In this document: piece by piece, positions 8,850 through 17,866 of the stretch
Position numbering within the stretch: position 1 is the stretch's first letter
Layout: every line of letters starts with the position of its first letter
Origin: Pseudomonadota bacterium
GTDB taxonomy: Bacteria > Desulfobacterota > Desulfobulbia > Desulfobulbales > JAGXFP01
Direction of reading: 5' to 3'
Assembly: GCA_018823285.1 (NCBI GenBank)
Contig: JAHJIQ010000002.1
Location: forward strand, 28,617-92,616
DNA: 64,000 bases
Notes under the pieces: model-generated
Databases searched by the model: none
The model's input: the letters and a program-made list of their open reading frames with translations, nothing else
What the model was told of the DNA's origin: nothing
Position numbers and translations under genes: made by a program

Positions 8850-11069
8850 CTATTTTCGTCCCGCCTCAAGCACCCCGCTTATTTTCCTGATCTGCTGAAG
8901 CACCTTTGCCAGGTGATCAGTACCCGCCACCTCCAGCACCAGATTGACCACCGCCAGATTGTCGGCAGAGGTATGGGCTTCCATGCTGACAATATCCGCT
9001 TCGCTGATATTGATCGTGTTGCTGACTGACGCGATGAGTCCACGCTGATCCTGGGCGATAACCCTGATCTGCACCTGATGACCGGCAGCGGATTCAGCCG
9101 CCCAGCTGACATCGACATGCCGGTCGGGATCGGTAACCAGGAAATTACGACAATCGGCCCGGTGCACGGAGATCCCCCGGCCGGCAGTGATGAAACCTGC
9201 GATGGGATCACCCGGCACCGGCATACAGCATTTGCTGATCTTGGTCAACATATTGTCGACCCCGTCTATAACCAGCGCATTCTCCCGCCCCGCATGCTTC
9301 TTCTTTTTCTGAACCTTCCCCTTCTCAGTCTCCAGCAGCTGCTGCTCAACCGGTGAATCTTCCGCTCTCATCTCCTCGGGCTGCATCCGGTTGGCAATGT
9401 CCTTGACCGTAATCCTGCCGGAACCGACCTGGCGCACCAGCTCGTCGAGAGTGTTGCAGGAGAAGGACTTCAGCGTCTCTTTAAGGTGGCCGCTCCTGGT
9501 CACCTTCTTGAGACTCAAGCCCCGTTTCTTCAGCTCTCGCTCACAGATTTCCCGCCCAACCTTGAGGCTTCTCTCCTGTTCCTCTTTTTTCAGCCAGTGT
9601 CGTATCCGACTGCGCGCACGGCTGGTTTTCACCAGGGTCAGCCATCCCCGGTTCGGACATTGTGCCGAGGAGGTGATGATCTCAACCTTGTCGCCGCTCT
9701 GCAGCTCGTGCTTGAGGGGGACAATCCGGTCATTGACGCGAGCGCCGGCACAGTGGTCACCGACTTCGGTGTGGATCGAATAGGCAAAATCAAGGGGAGT
9801 GCTGCCCATCGGCAGTTCTTTCACTTCACCGTTCGGGGTCAGAGCATAGATGTCCGCTTCCCGCAATTCCCCCCTGACCGCCTCCAGAAATTCTCCCGGG
9901 TCCTGGAGGTCGTTGAGTTCCTGGAGAGACTGGACCAGCTGTTTCAGCCACTGGAAAAGCCTGGCATCCTTGCTGGATATAGCCTTCCCCTCCTTATAGG
10001 CCCAGTGGGCGGCAATCCCCCCATTGGCGATCTCATCCATTTCCTCGGTCCTGATCTGGACCTCCATGAACTCTCCGCGCGGCCCGACCACCGTGGTGTG
10101 CAGCGACTGATACATGTTTGACTTGGGACTGCTGATAAAGTCCTTGAACCGGCCGGAAACCGGCTGCCAGAGATCATGCAGCAAGCCGAGAACTTCATAA
10201 CATTCACGGACCGAACCGAGAATGATCCGGAATGCCACCTTGTCGTAGACCTTCTCCAGAGGGATATTCTGGACAATCAGCTTCTTGTAAATACTGTAGA
10301 GATGTTTCGGCCGGCCGAGAATTCTGAAATCGCCGATATCCTGTTCCTTGATCTTCTTGGAGAGAAGGGCCTTGACCTCTTCAACATACGCTTCACGATC
10401 ACTCAATGAAGTAGTGATTCTGCTGACCAGATCGAGATATTCTTCAGGATTGAGATAGGAAAACGAAAGGTCCTCAAGCTCCCTTTTCAGCCAGTCGATC
10501 CCCAGGCGGCTCGCCAGCGGGGCGTAAAGATCCATGGTTTCCTGGGCGTATTCCAGCTGCTTTTCCCGGGAGACATTGTCAAGTGACTGCATATCATGGA
10601 GCTGGTCGGCCAGTTTGAGGATCAGGATTCTGATATCATCCGACATGGCGAGGAGCATCCGCCGAATGTTCTCGGCCTGGAATGCAAGACGGCTGTCAAA
10701 ATGGACGCTGGTGATCTTGGTAACCCCTTTGACGATCGACAGCACTTCCGGGCCGAACCTCTTTTCCAGCTCCTTTTCCGGAACCGAGGCAGGCTCCTTG
10801 ATTGCGCCATGCAGAATCCCGGCGATTAAAGTGTGAAGATCCAGCTTGAGCCGGGCCAGGATCTTCGTGACCGACAGGGCGTGATACAGATAGGGGCGGC
10901 CGGAAATCCGGTGGTGTCCCGAATAGATCTCAGTGGCGTACTCATAGGCCTTCTGCAGCTCGACAAGATCGGCAGCGGAAATATACTCCCGGACCATGAC
11001 CAGAATCTCTGCAAAAACAGGGGCAGCAAGCTCCAGCCCTCCTGCTTTATTGGTATCAGGAACAGCCAT
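8850..11069 (-). CDS. relA: RelA/SpoT-family (p)ppGpp synthetase with degenerate hydrolase site
   Basis: Stringent-response alarmone enzyme of 739 residues. Order: HD-hydrolase-like domain (~45-195), synthetase domain (~235-385, with GRPKHLYSIYKK, the RFKD motif, NMYQSLHTTVVGP and MEVQIRTEEM), TGS (~410-470) and a C-terminal ACT domain (~660-735). In active hydrolases the metal motif reads HDVxED; here it is HGAIKE (His87-Gly88, Lys91-Glu92), losing the aspartate and the Glu-Asp pair. The RXKD motif, by contrast, is the version usually found in bifunctional enzymes, not the EXDD of synthetase-only RelA. I infer a synthetase that has lost hydrolysis, which would need a separate hydrolase elsewhere. 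The SD is weak (AGAGAG). No operon partner. Confidence 0.93.
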   Translation of the reverse strand: MAVPDTNKAGGLELAAPVFAEILVMVREYISAADLVELQKAYEYATEIYSGHHRISGRPYLYHALSVTKILARLKLDLHTLIAGILHGAIKEPASVPEKELEKRFGPEVLSIVKGVTKITSVHFDSRLAFQAENIRRMLLAMSDDIRILILKLADQLHDMQSLDNVSREKQLEYAQETMDLYAPLASRLGIDWLKRELEDLSFSYLNPEEYLDLVSRITTSLSDREAYVEEVKALLSKKIKEQDIGDFRILGRPKHLYSIYKKLIVQNIPLEKVYDKVAFRIILGSVRECYEVLGLLHDLWQPVSGRFKDFISSPKSNMYQSLHTTVVGPRGEFMEVQIRTEEMDEIANGGIAAHWAYKEGKAISSKDARLFQWLKQLVQSLQELNDLQDPGEFLEAVRGELREADIYALTPNGEVKELPMGSTPLDFAYSIHTEVGDHCAGARVNDRIVPLKHELQSGDKVEIITSSAQCPNRGWLTLVKTSRARSRIRHWLKKEEQERSLKVGREICERELKKRGLSLKKVTRSGHLKETLKSFSCNTLDELVRQVGSGRITVKDIANRMQPEEMRAEDSPVEQQLLETEKGKVQKKKKHAGRENALVIDGVDNMLTKISKCCMPVPGDPIAGFITAGRGISVHRADCRNFLVTDPDRHVDVSWAAESAAGHQVQIRVIAQDQRGLIASVSNTINISEADIVSMEAHTSADNLAVVNLVLEVAGTDHLAKVLQQIRKISGVLEAGRK

Positions 11070-11160
11070 ATTACACTCTCTACTTTCTGACTTGCCTTAA
11101 GATGTTGGTTTGCTGTCATCAAATGATCCCAAGTCATGGCTTCATTCCATGATTTGGAAT

Positions 11161-11242
11161 CCAGAATCCAGAAGTCAGGAGCCAGAATGACTGATTATTT
11201 AAGCTTTTCTCCTGGCTTCTGACTCCTGGCTTCTGACTTCTT
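11161..11242. repeat. Degenerate CAGAAGTCAGGAGCCAGAA-type inverted repeat
   Basis: Left arm 11161-11188 and right arm 11206-11242 are built from variations of CAGAAGCCAGGAGTCAGAA. The arms are inverted relative to each other (about 17 of 19 positions match), so the region can fold into a long hairpin. Most of the 253-nt relA-proS gap is this element; no gene is seen. Confidence 0.7.
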
Positions 11243-11322
11243 GCGGGATACAGGCACGAAAAAATCGCCAAAATCCCTTTATGATCGTGAGATTAACATA
11301 ACTCAGAAAGTTGAGTTAAGCT

Positions 11323-13053
11323 TTATCCGGCAAGACCCGCCAGTTCGTCGGTAACCACCTTCACCAGATGGGGGACAGCTTCAACCAGAGGCAGATTCAG
11401 GGTTTCGCCGTTGCGCCTGTCTTTTAATTCGACCAGCCCTTCATTAGTGAAACTCTTGCCGATTGTGACCCGGTAAGGGATGCCGACAAGATCTCCATCT
11501 TTGAATTTGACCCCCGGCCTCTCGTCCCGATCATCAAGGAGGACGTCGACCCCTGCTTTCTGCAATCCGGCATACACCTTTTCCGCAGCTTCGGTAATGT
11601 TCCTGTCCTGTGGCAAGAGGTTCAGAACTGAAACCTGGAAAGGCGCGATCGGCAGCGGAAATTGTATCCCGTCAGCATCATGATTCTGTTCGATAGCGGC
11701 AGCTACTGTTCTGCTGACCCCTATCCCGTAACAGCCCATCACAAAAGGCTTCTCCTGTCCGTCACTGTTGAGGCAGGTTGCTTTCAACGCTTCGCTGTAG
11801 CTTGTCCCCAGTTTGAAGATGTGCCCGACTTCAATCCCTTTGGTAAATTCAAGTTCGCTTCCGCATACCGGGCAGCGATCTTCCGGGGTCACCTCGCGGA
11901 GGTCGCCGATCTTGTCCACCGTGAAATCACGCCCGAGGTTGGCGTTGCGCAAATGAAAGTTCTTCTCCCCGCCACCGATCACAACATTCCGCATCACCTC
12001 AATCTCCCGATCACCAACCATCGGAATCCTGATCCCGACCGGCCCGAGATACCCGCTGGGAACACCGGTCGCATCGAAAAGCTGCTGATCATCGGCCAGT
12101 TCAACCTCAAGGGCGCCCAGCATATTTTTCAGTTTCACCTCCTGAACCTCGTGATCCCCGCGCAGCAGCACCGCCACCGGTTTGCCATCGGCCATATAAA
12201 CCAGAGTCTTCACCAGCTCTTTAGGAGAGATGCCAAGAAACTCGGTAACCGCCGCGACCTTCCGCTTGCCGGGGGTCTCAACTTTTTCCATCGCAAGCAG
12301 CTCGGGTTCCGGCTCTGGTTTCAGCGGAGCGCTGCCGGAGGCCTTTTCAAGATTGGCGGCATACCCGCAGCCGCCGGAACTGCAGATCGCCAGGGTGTCC
12401 TCCCCGGTTTCCGCGAGCACCATGAACTCGTGGGAATAACTGCCGCCAATGGTCCCGGTATCCGCTTCAACAGCTCTGAATGACAGACCGCACCGGGCAA
12501 AGATACGATGATAGGCGTCATACATCTTCTGGTAGGTCAGGTTCGCCCCTTCTTCGTCCTGATCAAAACTGTAGCCGTCTTTCATAATGAATTCCCGCCC
12601 GCGCATCAGGCCGAAACGGGGACGAATCTCATCGCGGAACTTGGTCTGGATCTGAAACAGGTTCAGAGGGAGATTGCGATAGGAATGGACATTCATCCGC
12701 ACCAGATCGGTGATCACTTCCTCATGGGTGGGACCGAGACAGCTTTCACGGTCATGCCGGTCTTTAAAACGGAGCAGTTCCGGGCCATACTTGATCCACC
12801 GCCCGGATTCGATCCAGAGATCGGCGGGTTGAACGATGGGCAACAGAAGCTCCTGGGCTCCCGCCCGGATCATTTCCTCCCTGACGATCGTCTCGACCTT
12901 TCTGATCGTGGCAAGCCCAAGGGGCAGGTAGGAATACACCCCTGAAGTCAGTTTACGGATAAAACCAGCCCTGAGCAGGAGGCGATGACTGACGACCTCG
13001 GCCTCGGCCGGATCCTCTTTCAGTGTCGGCAACAACAATTGTGAATAGCGCAT
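11323..13053 (-). CDS. proS: Prolyl-tRNA synthetase (bacterial type)
   Basis: Class II aminoacyl-tRNA synthetase of 576 residues that charges tRNA-Pro. The catalytic core includes motif 2-like [21 protein letters not shown], and the active-site [14 protein letters not shown] (motif 3) is split from it by a YbaK-type editing insertion (~235-375), the normal bacterial architecture. The anticodon-binding domain follows ([13 protein letters not shown] to the end). The start at 13053 has AGGAA 6 nt upstream. It stands between ispG and relA with repeat-filled gaps on each side, and may be transcribed with ispG. Confidence 0.96.
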   Translation of the reverse strand: MRYSQLLLPTLKEDPAEAEVVSHRLLLRAGFIRKLTSGVYSYLPLGLATIRKVETIVREEMIRAGAQELLLPIVQPADLWIESGRWIKYGPELLRFKDRHDRESCLGPTHEEVITDLVRMNVHSYRNLPLNLFQIQTKFRDEIRPRFGLMRGREFIMKDGYSFDQDEEGANLTYQKMYDAYHRIFARCGLSFRAVEADTGTIGGSYSHEFMVLAETGEDTLAICSSGGCGYAANLEKASGSAPLKPEPEPELLAMEKVETPGKRKVAAVTEFLGISPKELVKTLVYMADGKPVAVLLRGDHEVQEVKLKNMLGALEVELADDQQLFDATGVPSGYLGPVGIRIPMVGDREIEVMRNVVIGGGEKNFHLRNANLGRDFTVDKIGDLREVTPEDRCPVCGSELEFTKGIEVGHIFKLGTSYSEALKATCLNSDGQEKPFVMGCYGIGVSRTVAAAIEQNHDADGIQFPLPIAPFQVSVLNLLPQDRNITEAAEKVYAGLQKAGVDVLLDDRDERPGVKFKDGDLVGIPYRVTIGKSFTNEGLVELKDRRNGETLNLPLVEAVPHLVKVVTDELAGLAG

Positions 13054-13125
13054 TTTGATTCCTGTTCATTATTGAGGTGTTGTTATTGAGAAGAAGAAAA
13101 CCAAGTGGAAAAATCAACCGTGCCA

Positions 13126-13165
13126 TCCCCACTCCCCACTTTTAACTCTTCACTCCTCACTCTCC
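13126..13165. repeat. Simple CACTCTTCACTCCTCACTCT-type repeat
   Basis: Pyrimidine-rich iterations of CACTCC, TTCACTCCT and CTCACTCT in the ispG-proS gap, running into the ispG stop codon. Related tracts flank purE-purD at 44784-44895. Confidence 0.55.
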
Positions 13166-14272
13166 ACTTTTTTCCGCAGCCATTTTGTCGATCTCGGCGA
13201 GAAAGACCTCAAGCAGCTCACTTTCCGGGACTTTCCGGAACAGCTCGCCTTTCTTGAAGATGATCCCGACCCCATGTCCGCCGGCGACTCCGAGATCGGC
13301 CTCTTTCGCCTCGCCAGGGCCGTTGACCACGCAACCCATCACCGCCACCTTGAGCGGAACCTCAAGGGTCTGCACATGGGCCTCGACCTTCTCCGCCAGA
13401 GAAAACAGATCGACCTGGCACCGGCCGCAGGTGGGGCAGGAGATCAGTTCCGGGCCGCGCTCCCTGATCTTCAGCGCCCGCAGCAACTCATAGGCCACCC
13501 TGATCTCCTCTACCGGGTCACGGGTCAGGGAAATCCTTAAGGTGTCGCCGATTCCTTCGGAAAGAAGCATGCCCAAAGCAACGCTTGACTTGACCGTACC
13601 GGCAATGAGTCCGCCCGCTTCGGTCACCCCGAGATGCAGGGGATAATCGGTATGTTGTGAAAGTTTCCGGTAAGCAGCAATTGTCGTGAGCACATCCGAG
13701 GACTTGATCGAGACCTTGATCTCGTGAAATCCCAGCTCCTCCAGAAGGCGGATATTCCGCAGGGCACTTTCCACCAGGGCATCGGGAACCGGATGACCAT
13801 ATTTTTTCAGAATATCCTTCTCAACCGAACCGGAATTCACCCCGACCCTGATCGGCACCTGATGCTCTTTTGCCGCCGCAACGACCCTGGCCAGTTTGTC
13901 GTGCCCGCCGATATTCCCGGGATTGATCCGGATCCCCTGGGCGCCGTTCTCCATGGCGGCAACGGCCAGCCGGGAATCAAAATGGATATCCGCGATCAGG
14001 GGCATGGTAATCTTTTCCCGGATGGCGCGGATAGCCCCGGCCGCCTCCAGATCGAGGACCGCCACCCGGATGATCTCGCAACCCACCTTTGCCAGCCGGT
14101 CAACCTGGGCAACCGTTGCCTCAATATCCCGGGTGTCGGTATTGGTCATCGACTGCACCACCACCGGCGCATTTCCGCCAATGGGGACATCGCCAACGGA
14201 TATCTGTTTTGTAACCTTCCTCTCGACCATTTCCACAATCAGCCTGTTCTCGGTTGGTAAAGCCACCCGCAA
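13157..14272 (-). CDS. ispG: 4-hydroxy-3-methylbut-2-enyl diphosphate synthase (flavodoxin/ferredoxin)
   Basis: Iron-sulfur enzyme of the methylerythritol phosphate pathway, converting MEcPP to HMBPP for isoprenoids. The 371-residue protein has the N-terminal TIM-barrel (VQSMTNTDTRDIEAT, IRINPGNIG) and the C-terminal [4Fe-4S] domain, with CPTCGRC and VMGCVVNGPGEAKEAD supplying the cysteines. The length matches the short bacterial form. A start at MVERKV (residue 15) is also possible, because the first 14 residues are not conserved and no clear SD marks either. Confidence 0.96.
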   Translation of the reverse strand: MRVALPTENRLIVEMVERKVTKQISVGDVPIGGNAPVVVQSMTNTDTRDIEATVAQVDRLAKVGCEIIRVAVLDLEAAGAIRAIREKITMPLIADIHFDSRLAVAAMENGAQGIRINPGNIGGHDKLARVVAAAKEHQVPIRVGVNSGSVEKDILKKYGHPVPDALVESALRNIRLLEELGFHEIKVSIKSSDVLTTIAAYRKLSQHTDYPLHLGVTEAGGLIAGTVKSSVALGMLLSEGIGDTLRISLTRDPVEEIRVAYELLRALKIRERGPELISCPTCGRCQVDLFSLAEKVEAHVQTLEVPLKVAVMGCVVNGPGEAKEADLGVAGGHGVGIIFKKGELFRKVPESELLEVFLAEIDKMAAEKSGE

Positions 14273-14352
14273 AACCCGGCGCGATTATACCCGCTCAACT
14301 CATTTTTTGCACTTTAAACCATTTTCTCTGGATTCGTCATGAACAGCATAAA

Positions 14353-14386
14353 AAAAAATCCACGCCCGGATGGACGTGGATTTTTT
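14353..14386 (-). terminator. Terminator after the porin gene
   Basis: Twelve-bp stem AAAAAATCCACG/CGTGGATTTTTT with a 10-nt loop; the A and T runs make it usable on either strand. It lies 34 nt after the porin stop (minus strand) and 34 nt beyond a convergent-facing gap; ispG starts to its left. Confidence 0.85.
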
Positions 14387-14419
14387 CAAACGGATTGCTG
14401 CCTGAAGATCTTGAGTGCC

Positions 14420-16072
14420 TTAGAACCTGGTATCCAGTGTAAGGTAATAATTGTAGAACTCAGGATTCTGGGCGTTTGGTGACATCATCTGGCTGAAAGG
14501 ATCGGTCGTGTCATCATACTCGACCGGATTGCCGATCGGCATTCCTGAACCGGCATAATGGTAAATGATCTTGGTGTATCCAACCCTCAGGAAGATCTCC
14601 TTGTTGAACGGTTGCAGATAATACACGTCAAACACCTCGCCGCGGGTAGCCATTTTGTTGAAGATTTCTGACGAGCCAGGAGTGTAACTGAACCAGTAGC
14701 GGCTACCGTGATTATACTCGAATCCGATTTTCGGCCGGTTCAGGAAAGCGGCCGGAATTTCATACCTGAAACCAGCGTACCAGGCCTCACCGTTAGTGAC
14801 TTCACTGGAAACCCCACCCCCGGTTACATTGCTGGTCATCAGACCGTAGTCCAAACTTGCCCCACCTGCTCTTTGATCGGCAAGAGTTATGGTACTTCCG
14901 CTCGGCTCATTCCGGTTCATCCCGTATGAAGCAAAGAGGTCAAGCCCGATCCCAAAAATATCGACGAGCTGTAAATGTGCACCATACAAAGTAACATCAC
15001 CCACGTTGGCCATGCTGGTCCCGGTCGGATTTGACATCAGAAGGTCAACTGCCGGAACATAAGAAAGAACCAGGAGGCTGTCGCGGAGTTTAGGCAACTC
15101 CGTCTCAAAGAACACCGCCTGCACCCGGTTGTCCTTGTACATATCATTCACAACACTGTCCAGATAAGTCATTGAAGTATGGTCGGCATCGTACTGAACG
15201 GCCATGGCATAAAAATAACGGAGACCGGCATTCTTCAACCCGGTATATCGCTCAAGACCGAGAGTGGCGACGATCCCGTCCGGCTCACCGTCGAAGATCA
15301 GGGACGGATAGATTGACTGCCGTTTGCGGTCTTCCTTGAATTCATTCGGCGGGCCATCGGATGTCGGCAGACGCCCGAAGTTGAGACCGATGGGGATAAA
15401 GGTCTTCGGGGTCCAGTCAACATAGAACCGGTCGACCTTCAGGGTCGTGTCTCCATTTGCGACGTGGGCCCGATTGTTGTCATGGTTGAATGCGCCCATC
15501 GAGTCCGCCCAGTTTTTCTGCAGGGCAAGACGGGCATGAAACTGGACCGTATTGGAAACTTCCGATCCCATATTGATCCTGAAACGGCTGCTCCAGTTGG
15601 AGTCATTCCTCTCGTCCGCAATATAAGAGACAACATTGGGAGGAGCGGCAGGAAAATACACACCCATTCCACCGGAGAAGGCCGCGCCGCCGTACCACTC
15701 AAATTGATTATTGGCGGCATTAAAACCGTAATAGGTCGGCTGATACTCTTTCAGCTGATAATTATCAGCCCGGATCCTGATCTCGGCGCCCAGGTTGATC
15801 CGGTCGAGAATGGCCCTGGTTTCCACCTTGTCCAGGGTATCGTAAATCTCATCGATATCACGATTCACCTTCCGGAGATGAGAAGAACCGACATCTTCAC
15901 CCTGAGGGGCAACCGCCTTCTTTTCCATGGCATCAAAACGTTTCTGGAGTTCCAGAAGCTGCTGTTTGGTCTGTTCGTATTCTTCGGCCGGCACCTTGAC
16001 AACCAAATCTCCGGCATAGGCGGTGGCGGTCCAGGCCAATAACACCGCTGTTGCGATCAAAGTTCTCTTCAC
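14420..16072 (-). CDS. Putative outer-membrane porin with N-terminal coiled coil (DUF3373-like)
   Basis: Exported protein of 550 residues: a clean signal peptide (MKRTLIATAVLLAWTATAYA), a Gln/Glu/Lys-rich helical stretch (~30-85) and a long region of alternating aromatic/polar segments ending in TLDTRF, with a terminal Phe as in outer-membrane beta-barrels. It resembles the DUF3373 porin-like proteins of deltaproteobacterial groups; substrate unknown. I place the start at the GTG 16070-16072 because GGAGG lies 7 nt upstream and the signal peptide begins there. An ATG at 16120 in the same frame overlaps the upstream cytochrome gene and would bury the signal peptide. It forms a tight pair with that cytochrome. 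Confidence 0.8.
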   Translation of the reverse strand: MKRTLIATAVLLAWTATAYAGDLVVKVPAEEYEQTKQQLLELQKRFDAMEKKAVAPQGEDVGSSHLRKVNRDIDEIYDTLDKVETRAILDRINLGAEIRIRADNYQLKEYQPTYYGFNAANNQFEWYGGAAFSGGMGVYFPAAPPNVVSYIADERNDSNWSSRFRINMGSEVSNTVQFHARLALQKNWADSMGAFNHDNNRAHVANGDTTLKVDRFYVDWTPKTFIPIGLNFGRLPTSDGPPNEFKEDRKRQSIYPSLIFDGEPDGIVATLGLERYTGLKNAGLRYFYAMAVQYDADHTSMTYLDSVVNDMYKDNRVQAVFFETELPKLRDSLLVLSYVPAVDLLMSNPTGTSMANVGDVTLYGAHLQLVDIFGIGLDLFASYGMNRNEPSGSTITLADQRAGGASLDYGLMTSNVTGGGVSSEVTNGEAWYAGFRYEIPAAFLNRPKIGFEYNHGSRYWFSYTPGSSEIFNKMATRGEVFDVYYLQPFNKEIFLRVGYTKIIYHYAGSGMPIGNPVEYDDTTDPFSQMMSPNAQNPEFYNYYLTLDTRF

Positions 16073-16116
16073 TTTATTGCCTCCTGAATATATTCCATGT
16101 CTTTGAATATTCTTTT

Positions 16117-16419
16117 TCATTTGGGAATCACCGCCATTGCCGGCTTGTCGCTGTCAGCCGCATGCTCTTCAAGGTAAGAGAGGATTTCGTCCATATCCGC
16201 ATCGGTAACGCTCAGTTCCACCGGATGCCTTCCCCTCAGGAAGTACTTCTTCCAGACCCTGCCCGCCTTGTCGCCCGGGTTTACCGGGGCAGCCTCACCG
16301 CCCCTCACATGACATGAGCCGCATTTCTGCTTGAACAGGGCGTCGCCACTCCCGGCCCAGGCCAGGGATGTTATAACCAGCGAGCATAACGCCGTGATAA
16401 TGAAAGAGATTTTTTTCAA
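16117..16419 (-). CDS. Periplasmic monoheme c-type cytochrome
   Basis: Small cytochrome of 100 residues with a signal peptide (to about residue 22) and one CXXCH motif (CGSCH at ~33-37). A candidate distal ligand Met appears in the VTDADMDEILSYLEE region typical of class I cytochrome c helices. The only start compatible with the signal peptide is TTG at 16417-16419, preceded by GGGGG. It is the first gene of a pair with the putative porin, 44 nt from the porin GTG. Its upstream region (16420-16643) is very AT-rich with no gene. Electron partner unknown. Confidence 0.85.
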   Translation of the reverse strand: MKKISFIITALCSLVITSLAWAGSGDALFKQKCGSCHVRGGEAAPVNPGDKAGRVWKKYFLRGRHPVELSVTDADMDEILSYLEEHAADSDKPAMAVIPK

Positions 16420-16643
16420 AACCCAACCCCCTCTGCAAAATGATTAATATTGCACTAAAATATTAATTAATTGATTGATTAAATTACTGTTATTGCTAAA
16501 TTTTTTTTGCACACAGCCACTCTTGTCTACAACTCCACATATGCTAATTACCCAATATTACTGAATATTTCCTATATTTCTCACATTAAAGAGCTGATTT
16601 GTCAACAATTTTATGAATAAATTCAAACAGAAACCATCGACTG

Positions 16644-17654
16644 TCAACAGATTCTCGGCAGTTGTTCCCCAACCGGCATATCAAGGACCTGTTTCACCCC
16701 AAGGCCCGTTTTCAGAGCCACCACTCCCGGATGATCGGCGGTCACTTCGCCGATGATGACTGCGTCCTTTCCCAAAGGATGTTTTTTCATCGCATCAACC
16801 ATTTCACCTGCAATTTCAGGAGGAACAACGGCAACCAGTTTGCCTTCGTTGGCAACGTTGAAGGGATCAATCCCCAGTATTTCACAGGCCCCCTGGACAC
16901 TCCCCCGAACCGGGACCAGCGACTGCTGAATGACTATGCCCCTTCCGGATGAAGCGGCAAATTCGTTTAATGTGGTGGCAAGTCCTCCACGGGTCGGGTC
17001 CCGCATCGCTCTGATCTTGCGGCTGACCTTGAGCATCTGTTCGACCAGGCCGTTCAGCGGGGCGGTGTCGCTTTCGATCTCCGACTGAAAAGACAGTCCC
17101 TCGCGGCAGGTCATGACCGCCATCCCGTGATCAGCTACCGTCCCCGAGAGAATAATCCGGTCGCCGGGCAATATCCCTGTTGCGGACATCGCAACATCTT
17201 CCGGCAGAACCCCGATCCCCGAGGTATTGATGAAGATCTTGTCACACCCGCCTCTAGGGACAACCTTGGTGTCACCGGTTACTATTTTTACCCCGGCCTC
17301 CGCGGCAGCCTTCTCCATGGCCAGGAGAATCCGGTGCAGGATATCAAAGGGAAGCCCTTCCTCGAGAATAAACCCGGCGCTCAAGGCGATAGGCTGGGCA
17401 CCGCACATGCAGATATCGTTCACCGTACCGTTTATTGCAAGATCACCGATATTTCCGCCGGGAAAGAACAGCGGATCAACGACAAAGGTGTCGGTACTGA
17501 AGGCAAGCCTGCCGCCGGGATTGTCGAGCACCGCCTGATCTTCAAGCCGGTTCAAGGCCCTGTTGGCAAAGCGGGGTAGAAACAGTTTCTCGACGAGCTC
17601 GGCAGACAGCTTCCCGCCGCTGCCGTGGGCCAGCTGGACCGTATCATGGTTCAT
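16644..17654 (-). CDS. hypE: Hydrogenase maturation factor HypE (carbamoyl dehydratase)
   Basis: ATP-dependent enzyme that dehydrates the thiocarbamate on its C-terminal cysteine to thiocyanate, the source of the cyanide ligands of the NiFe centre. The conserved start region (QLAHGSGGK), the AIR-synthase-like fold (VTGDTKVV, RDPTRGGLATTLNE) and the C-terminal PRIC with the essential terminal Cys are all present. The ATG at 17652-17654 gives 336 residues, the family length. An in-frame TTG at 17816 would add 54 non-conserved residues encoded by a palindromic element, so I reject it as the main start. The ATG shares its A with the stop of a 36-codon frame (TGATG). Last gene of the hydrogenase operon. 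Confidence 0.94.
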   Translation of the reverse strand: MNHDTVQLAHGSGGKLSAELVEKLFLPRFANRALNRLEDQAVLDNPGGRLAFSTDTFVVDPLFFPGGNIGDLAINGTVNDICMCGAQPIALSAGFILEEGLPFDILHRILLAMEKAAAEAGVKIVTGDTKVVPRGGCDKIFINTSGIGVLPEDVAMSATGILPGDRIILSGTVADHGMAVMTCREGLSFQSEIESDTAPLNGLVEQMLKVSRKIRAMRDPTRGGLATTLNEFAASSGRGIVIQQSLVPVRGSVQGACEILGIDPFNVANEGKLVAVVPPEIAGEMVDAMKKHPLGKDAVIIGEVTADHPGVVALKTGLGVKQVLDMPVGEQLPRIC

Positions 17655-17764
17655 CAACGGCAGAGGACAACTGAATCCCGATAGAAGTTCACAGGAGACC
17701 GAACCTGCTTTGTCATCGGCCTGTGAGCATAGCCGGCTATTGCTCTCAGGACTCTTCCGCGCAT
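17654..17764 (-). CDS. Possible 36-residue leader peptide coupled to hypE
   Basis: Short frame beginning MRGRVLRAIAGYAH and ending SVVLCR, lying mostly within the palindromic element between hypD and hypE. AGGAG is placed 7 nt before its ATG (17762-17764), a better SD than hypE itself has, and its TGA overlaps the hypE ATG as TGATG. This suggests ribosomes could be delivered to hypE by translation of this frame. The product is basic and matches nothing I know; it may have no function of its own. Confidence 0.4.
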   Translation of the reverse strand: MRGRVLRAIAGYAHRPMTKQVRSPVNFYRDSVVLCR

Positions 17765-17788
17765 CTTCGATCTCCTGTGAACTTCTAT
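17681..17788. repeat. 108-bp palindromic element between hypD and hypE
   Basis: Perfect 18-bp arms: ATAGAAGTTCACAGGAGA at 17681-17698 and its exact complement at 17771-17788. Inside lies a second, imperfect inverted repeat centred on TAGCCGGCTA (around 17722-17745). The transcript could fold into a long, nearly continuous hairpin. Confidence 0.85.
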
Positions 17789-17866
17789 AATTCTGATGAT
17801 TTTCGGTGTCCTTCAAAACTCATCTCCTTAATCATTTTAATACCAGGAACAACAAGGTTCCTCCTG

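Noticed and set aside
16073..16120. Porin start at ATG 16120
   Set aside because: Would overlap the cytochrome stop and place 16 residues before the signal peptide; the GTG at 16072 has GGAGG.
17655..17816. 54-residue N-terminal extension of HypE from a TTG
   Set aside because: Not conserved in HypE proteins and largely encoded by a palindromic element; ATG 17654 gives family length.
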